Assembly: GCA_031551455.1 (NCBI GenBank)
Contig: JAVBNP010000266.1
Span: 1-32,139, forward strand
Length of the DNA: 32,139 bases
DNA from: JAIRLS01 sp031551455
GTDB taxonomy: Bacteria; Bacteroidota; Bacteroidia; Bacteroidales; UBA4181
Direction: 5' to 3'
Shown one piece after another: positions 15,829 through 24,874 of the stretch. Every line of letters starts with the position of its first letter. Position 1 is the stretch's first letter. The position numbers and the translations under genes are program-made. The notes beneath the pieces were generated by a model that did no database searches, had not been told where the DNA came from, and saw nothing but the letters and a program-made list of their open reading frames with translations.

Positions 15829-17031
15829 TTACCGAATAGTTATTCCCACGGAGAATTCAAGATATTCGGCCAAACTGAATTTATGCGCCTTGATGGCGTA
15901 TCCCACGAAAAGATTATTGAGTGCGGGAAAATAATACCGAAAGCCGCCGCGTTGATAAAATTGTCCGTCATTGTCGCTTATTCCCGATCGGCGATGGACA
16001 TAATACCCCACCCCCGCAAACGCGGCCAAATTCCCGTAATACACTTCTTGGTTAACGGCCAATCCTATCGATAACGGCTTATATTTCATTTCGTTTGTCG
16101 TTTTTCCCGTCAACGTGTTATCCCATTCGCGTAAGTGGCCGGTATGCGGTGTATAGAAAAGGTCAAGACCGATGCCCGTTCCGTACTTGCGCGAATATCG
16201 ATACATAGCATCCGCCGATACGGAAGCTTTGGGATAACGTTTAAAACGAGTTTGTTTCTGTTCGGGCGACGTTTGCGTTTGCGAAATATTCCACTCCTGA
16301 ATCGATGCTTGTCCGCCGCCGCCCAAAGCCAAGTGATAATAAAAGTGTTTTTTGAAAGGGACGGGGTCCAATTTCGAATAATCGCGCGGAGGCGCATCGA
16401 AATAGTAATAAGCCGACACTCCGCCACCCAATATATTGAGGCCCTTATTGGGCATTCCCATGCGGCCGTTCGAATAATGTTTGGCGCCCATGTCGAGGCC
16501 TATTTCCAACCGGTCCGTCAACCGACATCGCAAATCAACACCGAACCCCACATATACCATAATCGGGGAACCGACAAGATGATTCTCGGGATTGGTGATC
16601 GGATGGTAAGGATCGGTTGCATACGCGAAACCTGCCTCCAAACCGTAACCAAACGTCCAATATTGTTGCCGTATCAAAGGACGATTCATGTAGCCGTATA
16701 ACGAATAGATGTTGCCGACGTGCGACGAACGATCGTACAAGCGAGACCGGCTGAAGTCGGCCACGGAAAGACCCAACCCGAACGTGGGATAATTATAATC
16801 CGAAGCAAAAGCGGAGTTATCCGACGGCAATGTCGTATAGCCCAACGTAAAATTGTATATCGTACAAGTCCCATCCTGTAAAACATCTTTTATCTCCGGA
16901 TTCATCCTCAGCATTTTGCCCGTAAAAACACGAGCGCCGATCGATAAATGTTCTTTGTCGAAATGTTGCGCCGTAAGCGGCAGGCAAGTGCAAAAAAGTA
17001 ACGGTAAACGAAAAAAATATCCCTTTTTCAT
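15829..17031 (-). CDS. Acyloxyacyl hydrolase / lipid A 3-O-deacylase (PagL-like)
   Basis: This 400-aa outer-membrane protein has a signal peptide (MKKGYFFRLPLLFCTCLPLTAQ) and alternating beta-barrel strands. The catalytic pattern of the PagL/acyloxyacyl hydrolase family, H-x-S followed by NG, is at 185-189 in GAKHYSNGRMGMPNKGLN. A strand such as SPIMVYVGFGVDLRCRLTDRLEIGLDMG precedes it, as in the family. The expected reaction removes an acyl chain from lipid A or a related lipid. At 400 aa it is about twice the length of classical PagL and has a C-terminal half (about 210-400) with further barrel strands, the usual form in Bacteroidetes. It is divergent from the XylR-type regulator, with 306 nt between them. 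Confidence 0.82.
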   Translation of the reverse strand: MKKGYFFRLPLLFCTCLPLTAQHFDKEHLSIGARVFTGKMLRMNPEIKDVLQDGTCTIYNFTLGYTTLPSDNSAFASDYNYPTFGLGLSVADFSRSRLYDRSSHVGNIYSLYGYMNRPLIRQQYWTFGYGLEAGFAYATDPYHPITNPENHLVGSPIMVYVGFGVDLRCRLTDRLEIGLDMGAKHYSNGRMGMPNKGLNILGGGVSAYYYFDAPPRDYSKLDPVPFKKHFYYHLALGGGGQASIQEWNISQTQTSPEQKQTRFKRYPKASVSADAMYRYSRKYGTGIGLDLFYTPHTGHLREWDNTLTGKTTNEMKYKPLSIGLAVNQEVYYGNLAAFAGVGYYVHRRSGISDNDGQFYQRGGFRYYFPALNNLFVGYAIKAHKFSLAEYLEFSVGITIR

Positions 17032-17337
17032 GATTGATAAATGGTTAAATATTGATTTACGAACACCTTAATGATGCGAAAAAAGGGAAAGGTGGCAGTG
17101 AAAAAAATCAAAAGAGTTCGTTTCTTTTATACCGAAACAAAAAGATATGATACTTTTGATCAAAATAAATGTTAAATTCCGAAAAGAAGATTGGACAATC
17201 GTCGACAAAGGCCGTTGAAAAGGTGTACGAAAGCAATTATAAATAAGTCGCACAGCGGCGAGTATCTTGCCTGTCAACAAAACAATAATATCTTTCGATA
17301 ATATGACAACCCGCACACGCGGAAAACATGATTCCCG
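17032..17337. other. Divergent intergenic region (306 nt) between the PagL-like and XylR-like genes
   Basis: No gene is seen. It holds a full -7 match TACTTTTG (17151-17158, plus strand) overlapping a 12-bp perfect palindrome ttttgatcaaaa (17154-17165). This could be the promoter and an operator of the regulator gene, with a leader of about 175 nt. No clear promoter is seen for the PagL-like gene. Confidence 0.4.
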
Positions 17338-18519
17338 ATGAAAAAAATTCTTTTGCTTACCGATCTTTCCGACGGATACGGCCGAAACTTGTTGCGGGGC
17401 ATCGTGCGTTATTCCAAAGAATACGGACCGTGGGTATTTTATCGCATGCCTCTCCACTATCGCGAATTATATGGCGAAGAAGCCGTCGTTCGTTGGGCGC
17501 ATCAATGGAAAGCCGACGCGATCATCGCGCAGTCGGGAAACATGAACATCGAAAAACTCGAAGAATTGAAAATTCCCATCATTCTTCAAAACTACAAGGA
17601 GAGAACGGACAAAATATGCAACATTACGGGCGACTATTTCAAAACCGGCGAGATGGCAGCCGATTTCTTTTTGAACAGAGGATTCACGCATTTTGCCTAT
17701 TACGGATTTAAAGATACGATATGGTCGCGCGAACGAGCCGACGGATACGTGAGTCGCATCAAAAAACGCGGCTTGACCGTATCGATTAGAAACACCGACG
17801 GACGAAAGACTTCCATGCATCGACCGGATGATCCTAATGCGTTGATCGGTTGGTTGTCCGCATTGCCAAAACCCTCGGCGCTTTTTGCCTGCGACGATTA
17901 TTTCGCCTCACAAATCGTCGAGACCTGCAAAATGTGCAATATTTCCGTACCGGACGAGATTGCCGTCTTGGGCGTCGATAACGACGAATTGTTGTGCAGC
18001 ATTTCCGATCCGCCGTTGTCGTCGATCGTGCTCGATGTGGAAGACGGAGGATACCGCGCCGCCGCATTGCTTCACAAACTGATGGATAAAAAAATATCCC
18101 GCACTTTCGATATAGTCATTCCTCCCGTGAGAATCGAATCCCGACAATCAACCGAAAAATACCTCATTGCCGACAAACAAATTCTGCGGATCATCGAATA
18201 TGTCGGGAAGAATTACGCCAAGCCGATATCCGTCGACGACATCATGCGGCAAGTACCCCTTTCGAGGCGAATGTTGGAAAAAAGATTCAAAAAAGAAACG
18301 GGCATTTCACTTTACCAATACATCTTACGTTATCGTGTCGAGAAACTTTCCGAACTCTTGATCAAAACCGACCGATCTTTATCCGAATCGGCCGAAGCAT
18401 GCGGATTCGACGATTACAAAAATCTGGCGCGCGTATTTCGTAAATACAAAAACATGACGCCGTTACAGTATAAAAACCGATACGGATATCGTTTGCCGGA
18501 ATCCGATTCGAAACGTTAA
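17338..18519 (+). CDS. XylR-type transcriptional regulator (LacI-like sugar-binding domain plus AraC HTH)
   Basis: The 393-aa protein has the XylR architecture. Residues about 1-275 form a periplasmic-binding-protein fold without an N-terminal HTH: KKILLLTDLSDGYGRNLLRGIVRYSKEYG, then PIILQNYKE, FACDDYFASQIVETCKMCNISVPDEIAVLGVDNDELLC and PPLSSIVLDVEDGGYRAAALL. Residues about 285-385 form an AraC domain with two helix-turn-helices: ISVDDIMRQVPLSRRMLEKRFKKETG and SLSESAEACGFDDYKNLARVFRKYKNMTPLQYKNRYG. Such proteins activate sugar genes on ligand binding. It sits directly upstream, on the same strand, of the Gfo/Idh-GH42-like-Gfo/Idh set, which is its probable target. The ligand is unknown. Confidence 0.9.
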   Translation: MKKILLLTDLSDGYGRNLLRGIVRYSKEYGPWVFYRMPLHYRELYGEEAVVRWAHQWKADAIIAQSGNMNIEKLEELKIPIILQNYKERTDKICNITGDYFKTGEMAADFFLNRGFTHFAYYGFKDTIWSRERADGYVSRIKKRGLTVSIRNTDGRKTSMHRPDDPNALIGWLSALPKPSALFACDDYFASQIVETCKMCNISVPDEIAVLGVDNDELLCSISDPPLSSIVLDVEDGGYRAAALLHKLMDKKISRTFDIVIPPVRIESRQSTEKYLIADKQILRIIEYVGKNYAKPISVDDIMRQVPLSRRMLEKRFKKETGISLYQYILRYRVEKLSELLIKTDRSLSESAEACGFDDYKNLARVFRKYKNMTPLQYKNRYGYRLPESDSKR

Positions 18520-18530
18520 TGACGTTTTTT
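18511..18530 (+). terminator. Weak terminator-like hairpin overlapping the regulator stop codon
   Basis: aaacgt (18511-18516) pairs with acgttt (18522-18527) around a 5-nt loop that contains the stop codon, and more T follow. The stem is short and AT-rich, so partial termination at best. Confidence 0.35.
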
Positions 18531-18576
18531 GAGGATAAAATTACGCAAATGATGCTTTTTTCGAATAACGAATTCG

Positions 18577-18584
18577 TACTTTTG
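18577..18584 (+). promoter_or_regulatory. -7 box of the Gfo/Idh-GH42-like operon
   Basis: TACTTTTG matches TAnnTTTG in full and lies 96 nt before the ATG at 18680. No strong -33 box is seen, as expected for an activator-dependent promoter. An 11-bp inverted repeat (18522-18532 and 18610-18620) brackets it. Confidence 0.5.
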
Positions 18585-18679
18585 CAAGATAAGTTGACCG
18601 CGGTTAATGTCAAAAAACGTACTTGTATGTATTGATAACCCGGAAAACGACGATTTGACCATCAAAACAAACGGTAATT

Positions 18680-20023
18680 ATGAAAACATCCAGAAGAGAC
18701 TTTTTGAAAGCAGCCGGAGCAGGTTCGGCATTATTGACCGTAGGCGGCGTTTTGCCCGGATTCAGTGCGGCGAGTTACGGTCGCGTTCTCGGTGCGAACG
18801 ATCGCATCCGCGTATCGATGATCGGCGTGAACAGTCGCGGCGATTCCCTGGCGCGCAATTTTGCCCGCCAATCGGCATGTGACGTGGCAACCGTTTGCGA
18901 TGTCGACAAACAGGCTATCGAAAAATGCCTCGGCAACTTGAAAAAAGTTCAAGACAAGACGCCGAAAACCGAAAGAGATTTTCGCAAATCGCTTGAAGAT
19001 AAACAAATCGATGCCGTTGTTATTGCCACGCCCGACCATTGGCACACGCCCGCCGCATTGTTGGCTTTGCAAGCGGGAAAACACGTATATCTGGAAAAAC
19101 CCGTCAGTCATAATCCCCGCGAAGGCGAAATGTTGGTCCAAGCAACCGCGAAATACGGAAAAAAAGTACAAATCGGAACACAACGCCGCTCGTGGCCCAA
19201 AGTGGTTGAAGCCATACAACAAGTGCAAAACGGAGTTATCGGAAAAATACATTCCGGAAAAGGCTGGTATGCCGCCGTTCGTCCCGGTATCGGCATCGGA
19301 AAAGTAGCTCCCGTACCCGAACGTTTGGATTGGGATTTGTGGCAAGGACCCGCGCCTCGCAAGGTCTACAAGGACAATATCGTGCATTACAATTGGCATT
19401 GGTTCTGGCATTGGGGAACCGCCGAAACGTTGAATAACGGTACGCACATGATCGATTTGCTGTGTTGGGGAATGAATCTGAAATACCCCAACAAAATCAG
19501 TTCCATGGGAGGTCGTTATTATTACAAGGACGATTGGGAAACCCCCGATACCCAAATGGTTCAGATGCAGTTCGACGACAGTGCGACGTTGACGTGGGAA
19601 GGGCAATGTTGTAACGGGAAATATACCGAAAACAGCGGCGTCGGCATCTTCTTTTACGGCGATACGGGTAGCGTATACATCGGACTCGGCGACGAATACA
19701 AAATTTTCGACCAGAAAAACAACCTGATTAAAGACGTGAAAAGCGATATTGGCACAAGTGAGCGAAGTAACGTCGGTCCCGGCGATCAATTGGATTCCAT
19801 CCATATCGTCAATTTCTTCGATGCGATTCAAAAAGGTACGCCGTTGAATTCGCCCGCCGAAGCGGGACATCAATGTACGTTATTGATGCAGTTGGCCAAC
19901 ATTTCCCAACGCACGGGACACACGCTCGATATTAATCCCGCCGACGGACACATCATCGGCGATGGCGAAGCGCAACGTTTCTGGGGTCGAAGCTACGAAC
20001 CGGGTTGGGAGCCGAAAGTGTAA
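18680..20023 (+). CDS. Tat-exported Gfo/Idh/MocA family oxidoreductase
   Basis: The 447-aa protein begins with a Tat signal: MKTSRRDFLKAAGAG with the twin Arg at 5-6. The Rossmann part follows: DRIRVSMIGVNSRGDSLARNFA, VATVCDVDKQA, IDAVVIATPDHWHTPAALLALQAGKHVYLEKPVSHNP, where EKPV carries the conserved lysine. The second domain has WHWFWHWGTAETLNNGTHMIDLLCWGMNL with the expected His/Asp. Members use tightly bound NAD(P) to oxidise sugars or, as in GH109, to cleave glycosides by transient oxidation. Export with cofactor loaded is why Tat is used. It is followed after 32 nt by the GH42-like gene. The substrate is unknown, and GH109 membership cannot be assumed. Confidence 0.9.
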   Translation: MKTSRRDFLKAAGAGSALLTVGGVLPGFSAASYGRVLGANDRIRVSMIGVNSRGDSLARNFARQSACDVATVCDVDKQAIEKCLGNLKKVQDKTPKTERDFRKSLEDKQIDAVVIATPDHWHTPAALLALQAGKHVYLEKPVSHNPREGEMLVQATAKYGKKVQIGTQRRSWPKVVEAIQQVQNGVIGKIHSGKGWYAAVRPGIGIGKVAPVPERLDWDLWQGPAPRKVYKDNIVHYNWHWFWHWGTAETLNNGTHMIDLLCWGMNLKYPNKISSMGGRYYYKDDWETPDTQMVQMQFDDSATLTWEGQCCNGKYTENSGVGIFFYGDTGSVYIGLGDEYKIFDQKNNLIKDVKSDIGTSERSNVGPGDQLDSIHIVNFFDAIQKGTPLNSPAEAGHQCTLLMQLANISQRTGHTLDINPADGHIIGDGEAQRFWGRSYEPGWEPKV

Positions 20024-20055
20024 TTTCCCGCCGAAAAAACGAATTGTGATTTTCG

Positions 20056-22239
20056 ATGATGAAGAAACCGTTTTTCGTTACGTTTTTTGCTCTGTCATTT
20101 TTCGCAGCTTTTGCTTCGCCCAAAATCGGCGAAGTGAAAATGCATGCGGGACGACCGATGTTTTTTATCGACAATGTTCCCGTACTTGCCGATATTTATG
20201 CGTTAACGCACGCCACCGGCGCCCGATGGAGTTGGGAAGAAGTTCCGCAAAGAAACATCAAGCAATTCTACGAAATCGGATTTCGCATCTTTCAAGTGGA
20301 TTTATGGCTGCAGGACATTTGGTACGCCGATCGGCCTGATCTGGATATCGACAAAGCGCGACGACAAATACGCGGCGTGTTGGATGTTGCACCGAAAGCG
20401 GCGGTAATTATTCGCATCCATACCAATGCTCCCTATTGGTGGAACGAAGCAAACAAGAATGAATGTACGGAATTTGCCGACGGTCCCGTCGACGAAACAT
20501 TGAAATCCGGACCACCGCGCAATAATGAGGATTTTGACGTGCGTCGATCGCTTCGTGCAAGCCTTGCTTCCGAAAAATGGCGGAGCGAATCGGGAGCGCG
20601 TATCGCGGAATTTTGCGAACGATTGTCGAAAACACCCGAAGGTGATGCCGTTGCCGGAATGCACGTTGCGGGAGGCATCTACGGCGAATGGCATTATTGG
20701 GGATTCGTGAATCACGATCCCGATACGGGTCCCGCCATGACAAAATACTTCCGAAATTGGCTCCGAAAAAAATACGGAACCGACAAAGCGTTGCAAAAAG
20801 CGTGGAATAATCCGAATATCGCTATCGATGCGGCAACGGTGCCGAACGTGGAAGAACGAAACGCCGTGCAATACGGATTTTTCAAAGACCCGAAAAAGGA
20901 ACGCAAAGTGATTGATTATTTTGAAGCGCAACAGGAAGTCGTTGCCGAAGACATCGAATATTTTACGGGCCTCGTCAAAAATAAATGGCCCCGTCCGCTG
21001 ATCGTCGGCGTTTTTTACGGGTACATGCACATGACGTTCAATCGGCAAACCACCGGAGGACATCTGTTGGTCGAACGCATTCTCGATTGTCCGACCATCG
21101 ATTACTTGGCGGCGCCGCAAACGTATTACAAAGAAGCGAGAGCTTTGGGAGGAAGCGGTCATTCGAGAGGAATCGTCGAATCGACGCTGCTTCACGGGAA
21201 ATTGTGGTTGGACGAATTGGATAACGGCGAACAGCAAAAACAAGCCGCAACCGATTTCGTGAGATACAACACGCGGTTCGATCCGAATTATGCGCCCGTA
21301 CTCCGCCGAAGCGCTCTTTTCCCTTTGATGAGAGGCGCCGGGTTGTGGTATTACGATTTCGGAATACGCGAAAGTTTGGGATGGTGGGACGATCCTCGTT
21401 ATCTAAACGCGATACGCGAGGAAAAAGAACTTTTCGAAAAGCGAAAAGATATCCCGTACCAATCGGAAGCCGATGTGCTTTATGTCTGGAGCGCGGATAA
21501 TTTCTATTACCTCAAACCCGGAAGAATTCCCATCTCTTCCAACGTATTGGATCTGTCGCACGAACAGGCCTTGCGAAGCGGAACGGTTGGCGATCACATC
21601 TACGATTTCGATCTCGACAAAGTGAATCTGGATCAATACAAAGCCGTTGTTTTCATGAACAATTACGTATTGACCGATCGGCAAAAAGAATTTATCCGTA
21701 AAAAGGTTGCTCGTAATAATCGTACGTTGATATTCAACTATCTGTCGGGATTCACGGACGGAGCGGAATTGAATTTATCCTTTTGCGAAAAATTAACGGG
21801 TGTCAAAATCGAATCGTTAAAATGTACCGAACCGCAACGGGTATATTACGAAAACACCGAAATCCGTTACGCATTCAACGACATTGTCGACCCCGCCGTA
21901 AGTATTGTCGATCCGAAAGCAAAACCGTTGGCGTATTTGGACGGAACGAAAACGGTTATTACCGCAAAAAGAGAATTTCCCGGGTATAAAGTCGTCTTTG
22001 CCGCATTGCCGATCAACGAATCAAACGTTTTTCGCGATCTTTTTCGCGATGCCGGTTGTCATGTGTACAACGAATCGAACGATTTTACCTATTGCAATAC
22101 AGGGCTTTTGATGATTCACGTAAAAGAAGGCGGAAAAAGGGAAATCAAGCTGAAGAACGGAAAAGCGATCGATTTGGACCTTCCCGACCGATCGACCACC
22201 TTGATGGATGCCGTTACCGGAAAAATCATCTTGCCGTAA
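20056..22239 (+). CDS. Exported GH42-like (clan GH-A) putative glycosidase
   Basis: The 727-aa protein has a signal peptide (MMKKPFFVTFFALSFFAAFAS). The body fits a clan GH-A barrel of GH42 type: GFRIFQVDLWLQDIWY, AAVIIRIHTNAPYWW, and the hallmark FRNWLRKKYGTDKALQKAWNNPN. Candidate acidic residues are E211 in AGGIYGEWHYWGF (acid/base position) and E387 in LWLDELDN (possible nucleophile). A glutamine-amidotransferase-like trimerisation domain probably follows at about 500-640 (YKAVVFMNNYVLTDRQKEFIRKKVARNNRTLIFNYLSGF), as in GH42 enzymes. GH42 members are mainly beta-galactosidases, but this sequence diverges enough that the sugar cannot be named. It sits between two exported Gfo/Idh genes. Confidence 0.72.
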   Translation: MMKKPFFVTFFALSFFAAFASPKIGEVKMHAGRPMFFIDNVPVLADIYALTHATGARWSWEEVPQRNIKQFYEIGFRIFQVDLWLQDIWYADRPDLDIDKARRQIRGVLDVAPKAAVIIRIHTNAPYWWNEANKNECTEFADGPVDETLKSGPPRNNEDFDVRRSLRASLASEKWRSESGARIAEFCERLSKTPEGDAVAGMHVAGGIYGEWHYWGFVNHDPDTGPAMTKYFRNWLRKKYGTDKALQKAWNNPNIAIDAATVPNVEERNAVQYGFFKDPKKERKVIDYFEAQQEVVAEDIEYFTGLVKNKWPRPLIVGVFYGYMHMTFNRQTTGGHLLVERILDCPTIDYLAAPQTYYKEARALGGSGHSRGIVESTLLHGKLWLDELDNGEQQKQAATDFVRYNTRFDPNYAPVLRRSALFPLMRGAGLWYYDFGIRESLGWWDDPRYLNAIREEKELFEKRKDIPYQSEADVLYVWSADNFYYLKPGRIPISSNVLDLSHEQALRSGTVGDHIYDFDLDKVNLDQYKAVVFMNNYVLTDRQKEFIRKKVARNNRTLIFNYLSGFTDGAELNLSFCEKLTGVKIESLKCTEPQRVYYENTEIRYAFNDIVDPAVSIVDPKAKPLAYLDGTKTVITAKREFPGYKVVFAALPINESNVFRDLFRDAGCHVYNESNDFTYCNTGLLMIHVKEGGKREIKLKNGKAIDLDLPDRSTTLMDAVTGKIILP

Positions 22240-22280
22240 AATATTTCAAAACGAATTTTATTAATTAAAACGAAAAAACA

Positions 22281-23309
22281 ATGAGCAGTCGTCGAACATT
22301 CATTAAAACCGGAGCTATGGCCGGAGTGGGATTAATGGCCTCGGGTCCGATATTCGGAAGCTACAAAGACCCCGTAAAAAAAGGCCTCCGCGTGGGGATC
22401 ATCGGCTTGGATACCTCTCATTCCATTGCTTTTACCAAGTCGCTGAACAAAGAAGATGCTTCGCCCGATTTTGGCGGATATAAAGTAACGGCAGCGTATC
22501 CTTACGGCAGCAAAGTCATCAAATCGAGCATGGATCGCATTCCCGAATATACCGAAGAAGTACGTAAATTGGGCGTCGAAATCGTCGATTCGATCAAAGA
22601 TTTATTGAAAAAAACGGATGTGATTCTGCTCGAAACGAACGACGGGAACGCACATTTGGAACAAGCAATTCAAGTGTTCAAAGCCGGAAAAACCGTTTTC
22701 ATCGACAAACCGATAGCGGGCAATTTGACAGATGCGTTTGCTGTTTTTCAAGCAGCGGCCGATTACAAAATTCCCGTGTTTACCGCTTCGTCGTTACGGT
22801 ATATTTCCAACATGGCCGATATTCTCGGCGGAAGCGTCGGAAAGATATTCGGAGCGGAGACCTACACTCCGTGCGCTTTGGAACCGACCCATTCCGATCT
22901 TTTCTGGTACGGAATCCACGGCGTCGAACCCTTATTTACCGTCATGGGGCCGGGATGTAAAACCGTGTCGCGCACGCAAACGGCCGACGTCGAGTTTGCG
23001 GTCGGCGTGTGGGAAGACGGCCGAATTGGAACTTTTCGCGGCATACGAGCCGGAAAAGCGGATTACGGCGGATTCGTCTTCGGCGAAAAGGAAATCAAAT
23101 CGCTTGGAAGTTATAACGGTTATGATCCCTTATTGAAAGAAATCATCAAGTTTTTCCAAACCGGAAAATCGCCTGTCGCACCCGAAGAAACATTGGAAAT
23201 ATTCACGTTCATGGAAGCCGCCGACGAGAGCAAACGCCGCAACGGAATACCCGTGACGTTGGCCGAAGTGAAGCAAAAAGCACTCTCGAAAGTGAAAAAG
23301 ACTTGGTAA
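22281..23309 (+). CDS. Second Tat-exported Gfo/Idh/MocA family oxidoreductase
   Basis: The 342-aa protein starts MSSRRTFIKTGAMAGVGLMASGP, a Tat signal with Arg at 4-5. The nucleotide-binding part reads LRVGIIGLDTSHSIAFTKSLN, then DVILLETNDGNAHLEQAIQVFKAGKTVFIDKPIAGNL, in which DKP replaces the more usual EKP. Further on are YISNMADILGGSVGKIFGAE and LFWYGIHGVEPLFTVMGPG. The LDTSHS stretch marks a different subgroup from the 18680 gene, so the two are not simple duplicates. It ends the apparent operon of three (gap 41 nt), and its neighbours suggest redox processing of the sugar released by the GH42-like enzyme. The reaction is inferred only. Confidence 0.86.
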   Translation: MSSRRTFIKTGAMAGVGLMASGPIFGSYKDPVKKGLRVGIIGLDTSHSIAFTKSLNKEDASPDFGGYKVTAAYPYGSKVIKSSMDRIPEYTEEVRKLGVEIVDSIKDLLKKTDVILLETNDGNAHLEQAIQVFKAGKTVFIDKPIAGNLTDAFAVFQAAADYKIPVFTASSLRYISNMADILGGSVGKIFGAETYTPCALEPTHSDLFWYGIHGVEPLFTVMGPGCKTVSRTQTADVEFAVGVWEDGRIGTFRGIRAGKADYGGFVFGEKEIKSLGSYNGYDPLLKEIIKFFQTGKSPVAPEETLEIFTFMEAADESKRRNGIPVTLAEVKQKALSKVKKTW

Positions 23310-23387
23310 ATCGTTCTTCCTTTTTCCGAAAGAAAGACGTATTTTCCTAAGTTGATTATTAGAAATAATGTCGCATTTTGTTTATTC

Positions 23388-23433
23388 CGTGTACGCACAC
23401 GGATCGTCAAAATAACCTTCGTGTGCGTACACG
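23388..23433. promoter_or_regulatory. Paired operator-like sites upstream of the permease operon
   Basis: cgtgtacgcacacg (23388-23401) and its perfect reverse complement cgtgtgcgtacacg (23420-23433) stand 18 nt apart. Each inner 12-mer is itself nearly palindromic around a central CG (GTGTRCGYACAC), and the two centres are 32 bp apart, about three helical turns. No T tract follows, so a terminator is unlikely. LacI-family sites commonly have such a central CG; the regulator is not identified. Confidence 0.55.
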
Positions 23434-23575
23434 AGTGAAACAAAAATAAATAATAGTAAAACAAAATAGTCCGATTCGAAAAATTTCATCCGTTTTTCAA
23501 ATCATTTGATGTTTCTCGTTTTTCGGGGTTCCGAAAGTAACGAGAATCCGGAAAGGACTTTAAATAGGTTTTCCC

Positions 23576-24868
23576 ATGCAGAAAAATTCCGTCATGTCCA
23601 TTGCCATATTGGCATTCATGTTTTTCATCTTCGGTTTTGTCACATGGATCAACGCTATCTTGATTCCTTATTTCAAAATCGCATGCGAATTGACATCTTT
23701 CCAATCTTATTTGGTAGCCTTCGCGTTTTACATTGCCTATTTGGTAATGTCCATGCCGGGCGCCATGCTGTTGAAAAAGGTTGGTTTTAAGCGGGGTATC
23801 ATGTACGGATTTTTCGCTCTGGCCACCGGAGCCTTGATTTTCATTCCCGCTGCATTGACCCGTACTTACGGCATTTTTCTCGTCGGTTTGTTCACCATGG
23901 GAACCGGGTTAGCCGTTCTTCAAACAGCTGCCAATCCGTACGTTACCATTATCGGCCCGATAGAACGCGCCGCACAACGTATGAGCATCATGGGTGTGTG
24001 CAACAAGTTTGCCGGCATCATATCGCCGCTCATCTTTGCGGCATTTATGCTGAAAGCCACCGATAAAGAGATGTTTGCGGCTCTGCCTACCATGAGCGAA
24101 GGGGCAAGAGCAATATTTCTGGATGAGCTTATTCGCCGCGTAATATTACCCTACGGTTGTTTGAGCGTGCTTTTGGTCGGAGTCGGCCTGTTTATCCGTT
24201 ATTCCGTTCTTCCCGAGATTAATACCGAAGAAGAAAGCGCAGAATTGGCTGCCGCGCATGCCGGAAAGAAAAATGTATTTCAATTTCCGTATTTGGTGTT
24301 GGGCGCTTTGGCTTTGTTTCTGCATGTGGGAACACAGGTTATCGCCATCGATACGATCATCGGGTATGCGGGTTCCATGGGTGTGGATTTGTTGGATGCC
24401 AAAACCTTTCCTTCGTATACCCTAACGGCCACCATTGTCGGTTATCTTGCGGGAATCATCTGTATCCCGAAAATTATCAATCAGACTAATGCCTTGAGAA
24501 TTTGCACCATTACGGGACTTATATTTTCTTTGTGCATTCTTTTCATGCCGGGACACATGATGTTCAAGGGACAAGAAATAAGCATCTCCATTTGGTTCAT
24601 CGTCTTGTTGGGATTGCCGAATGCATTGATATATGCGGGAATATGGCCGTTGGCTATTCGAAATCTCGGACGTTTCACCAAAACCGGATCTTCCGTTTTG
24701 ATCATGGGTTTGGCCGGGAATGCCATTCTTCCGTTAATTTACGGACATCTGGCCGATTCGGTCGGCACGCGGCAAGCATATTGGGTGTTGGTACCGTGTT
24801 TCCTGTATCTCGTTTTCTATGCGGGTTACGGACATAAAATAACATCTTGGAACAAAAATAAATCATAA
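23576..24868 (+). CDS. FucP-type sugar:H+ symporter (MFS, FHS family)
   Basis: This 430-aa inner-membrane protein has about 12 hydrophobic helices. FHS-family marks are FGFVTWINAILIPYFK near the start, YLVMSMPGAMLLKKVGFKRGI (loop 2-3), and FTMGTGLAVLQTAANPYVTIIGP in helix 4. A second half begins at about residue 235 (VLGALALFLHVGTQVIAIDTIIGYAGSMG), and a late motif reads NALIYAGIWPLAIRNLGRFTKTGSSVLIMGLAGNAILP. Family members import L-fucose, glucose/galactose or N-acetylglucosamine with protons. With an NagB-like gene two genes downstream (gaps 6 and 44 nt), an amino sugar is a reasonable guess. Paired operator-like sites lie 143-188 nt upstream. The start is the ATG at 23576. Confidence 0.88.
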   Translation: MQKNSVMSIAILAFMFFIFGFVTWINAILIPYFKIACELTSFQSYLVAFAFYIAYLVMSMPGAMLLKKVGFKRGIMYGFFALATGALIFIPAALTRTYGIFLVGLFTMGTGLAVLQTAANPYVTIIGPIERAAQRMSIMGVCNKFAGIISPLIFAAFMLKATDKEMFAALPTMSEGARAIFLDELIRRVILPYGCLSVLLVGVGLFIRYSVLPEINTEEESAELAAAHAGKKNVFQFPYLVLGALALFLHVGTQVIAIDTIIGYAGSMGVDLLDAKTFPSYTLTATIVGYLAGIICIPKIINQTNALRICTITGLIFSLCILFMPGHMMFKGQEISISIWFIVLLGLPNALIYAGIWPLAIRNLGRFTKTGSSVLIMGLAGNAILPLIYGHLADSVGTRQAYWVLVPCFLYLVFYAGYGHKITSWNKNKS

Positions 24869-24874
24869 CATAAA

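Noticed and set aside
17220..17260. Another REP hairpin containing attataaat
   Set aside because: The core is present but no complementary stem surrounds it.
18731..19873. 380-aa minus-strand open frame inside the first Gfo/Idh gene
   Set aside because: It lies wholly antisense to a clear Tat-exported oxidoreductase, has no recognisable motif, and follows the codon bias of the real gene.
20302..21243. 313-aa minus-strand open frame inside the GH42-like gene
   Set aside because: Antisense shadow of a strongly supported glycosidase gene, with Arg/Phe-rich composition and no domain pattern.
23388..23433. Intrinsic terminator for the second Gfo/Idh gene
   Set aside because: The 18-nt loop is long, no T tract follows on either strand, and each arm is itself nearly palindromic, which fits an operator better.
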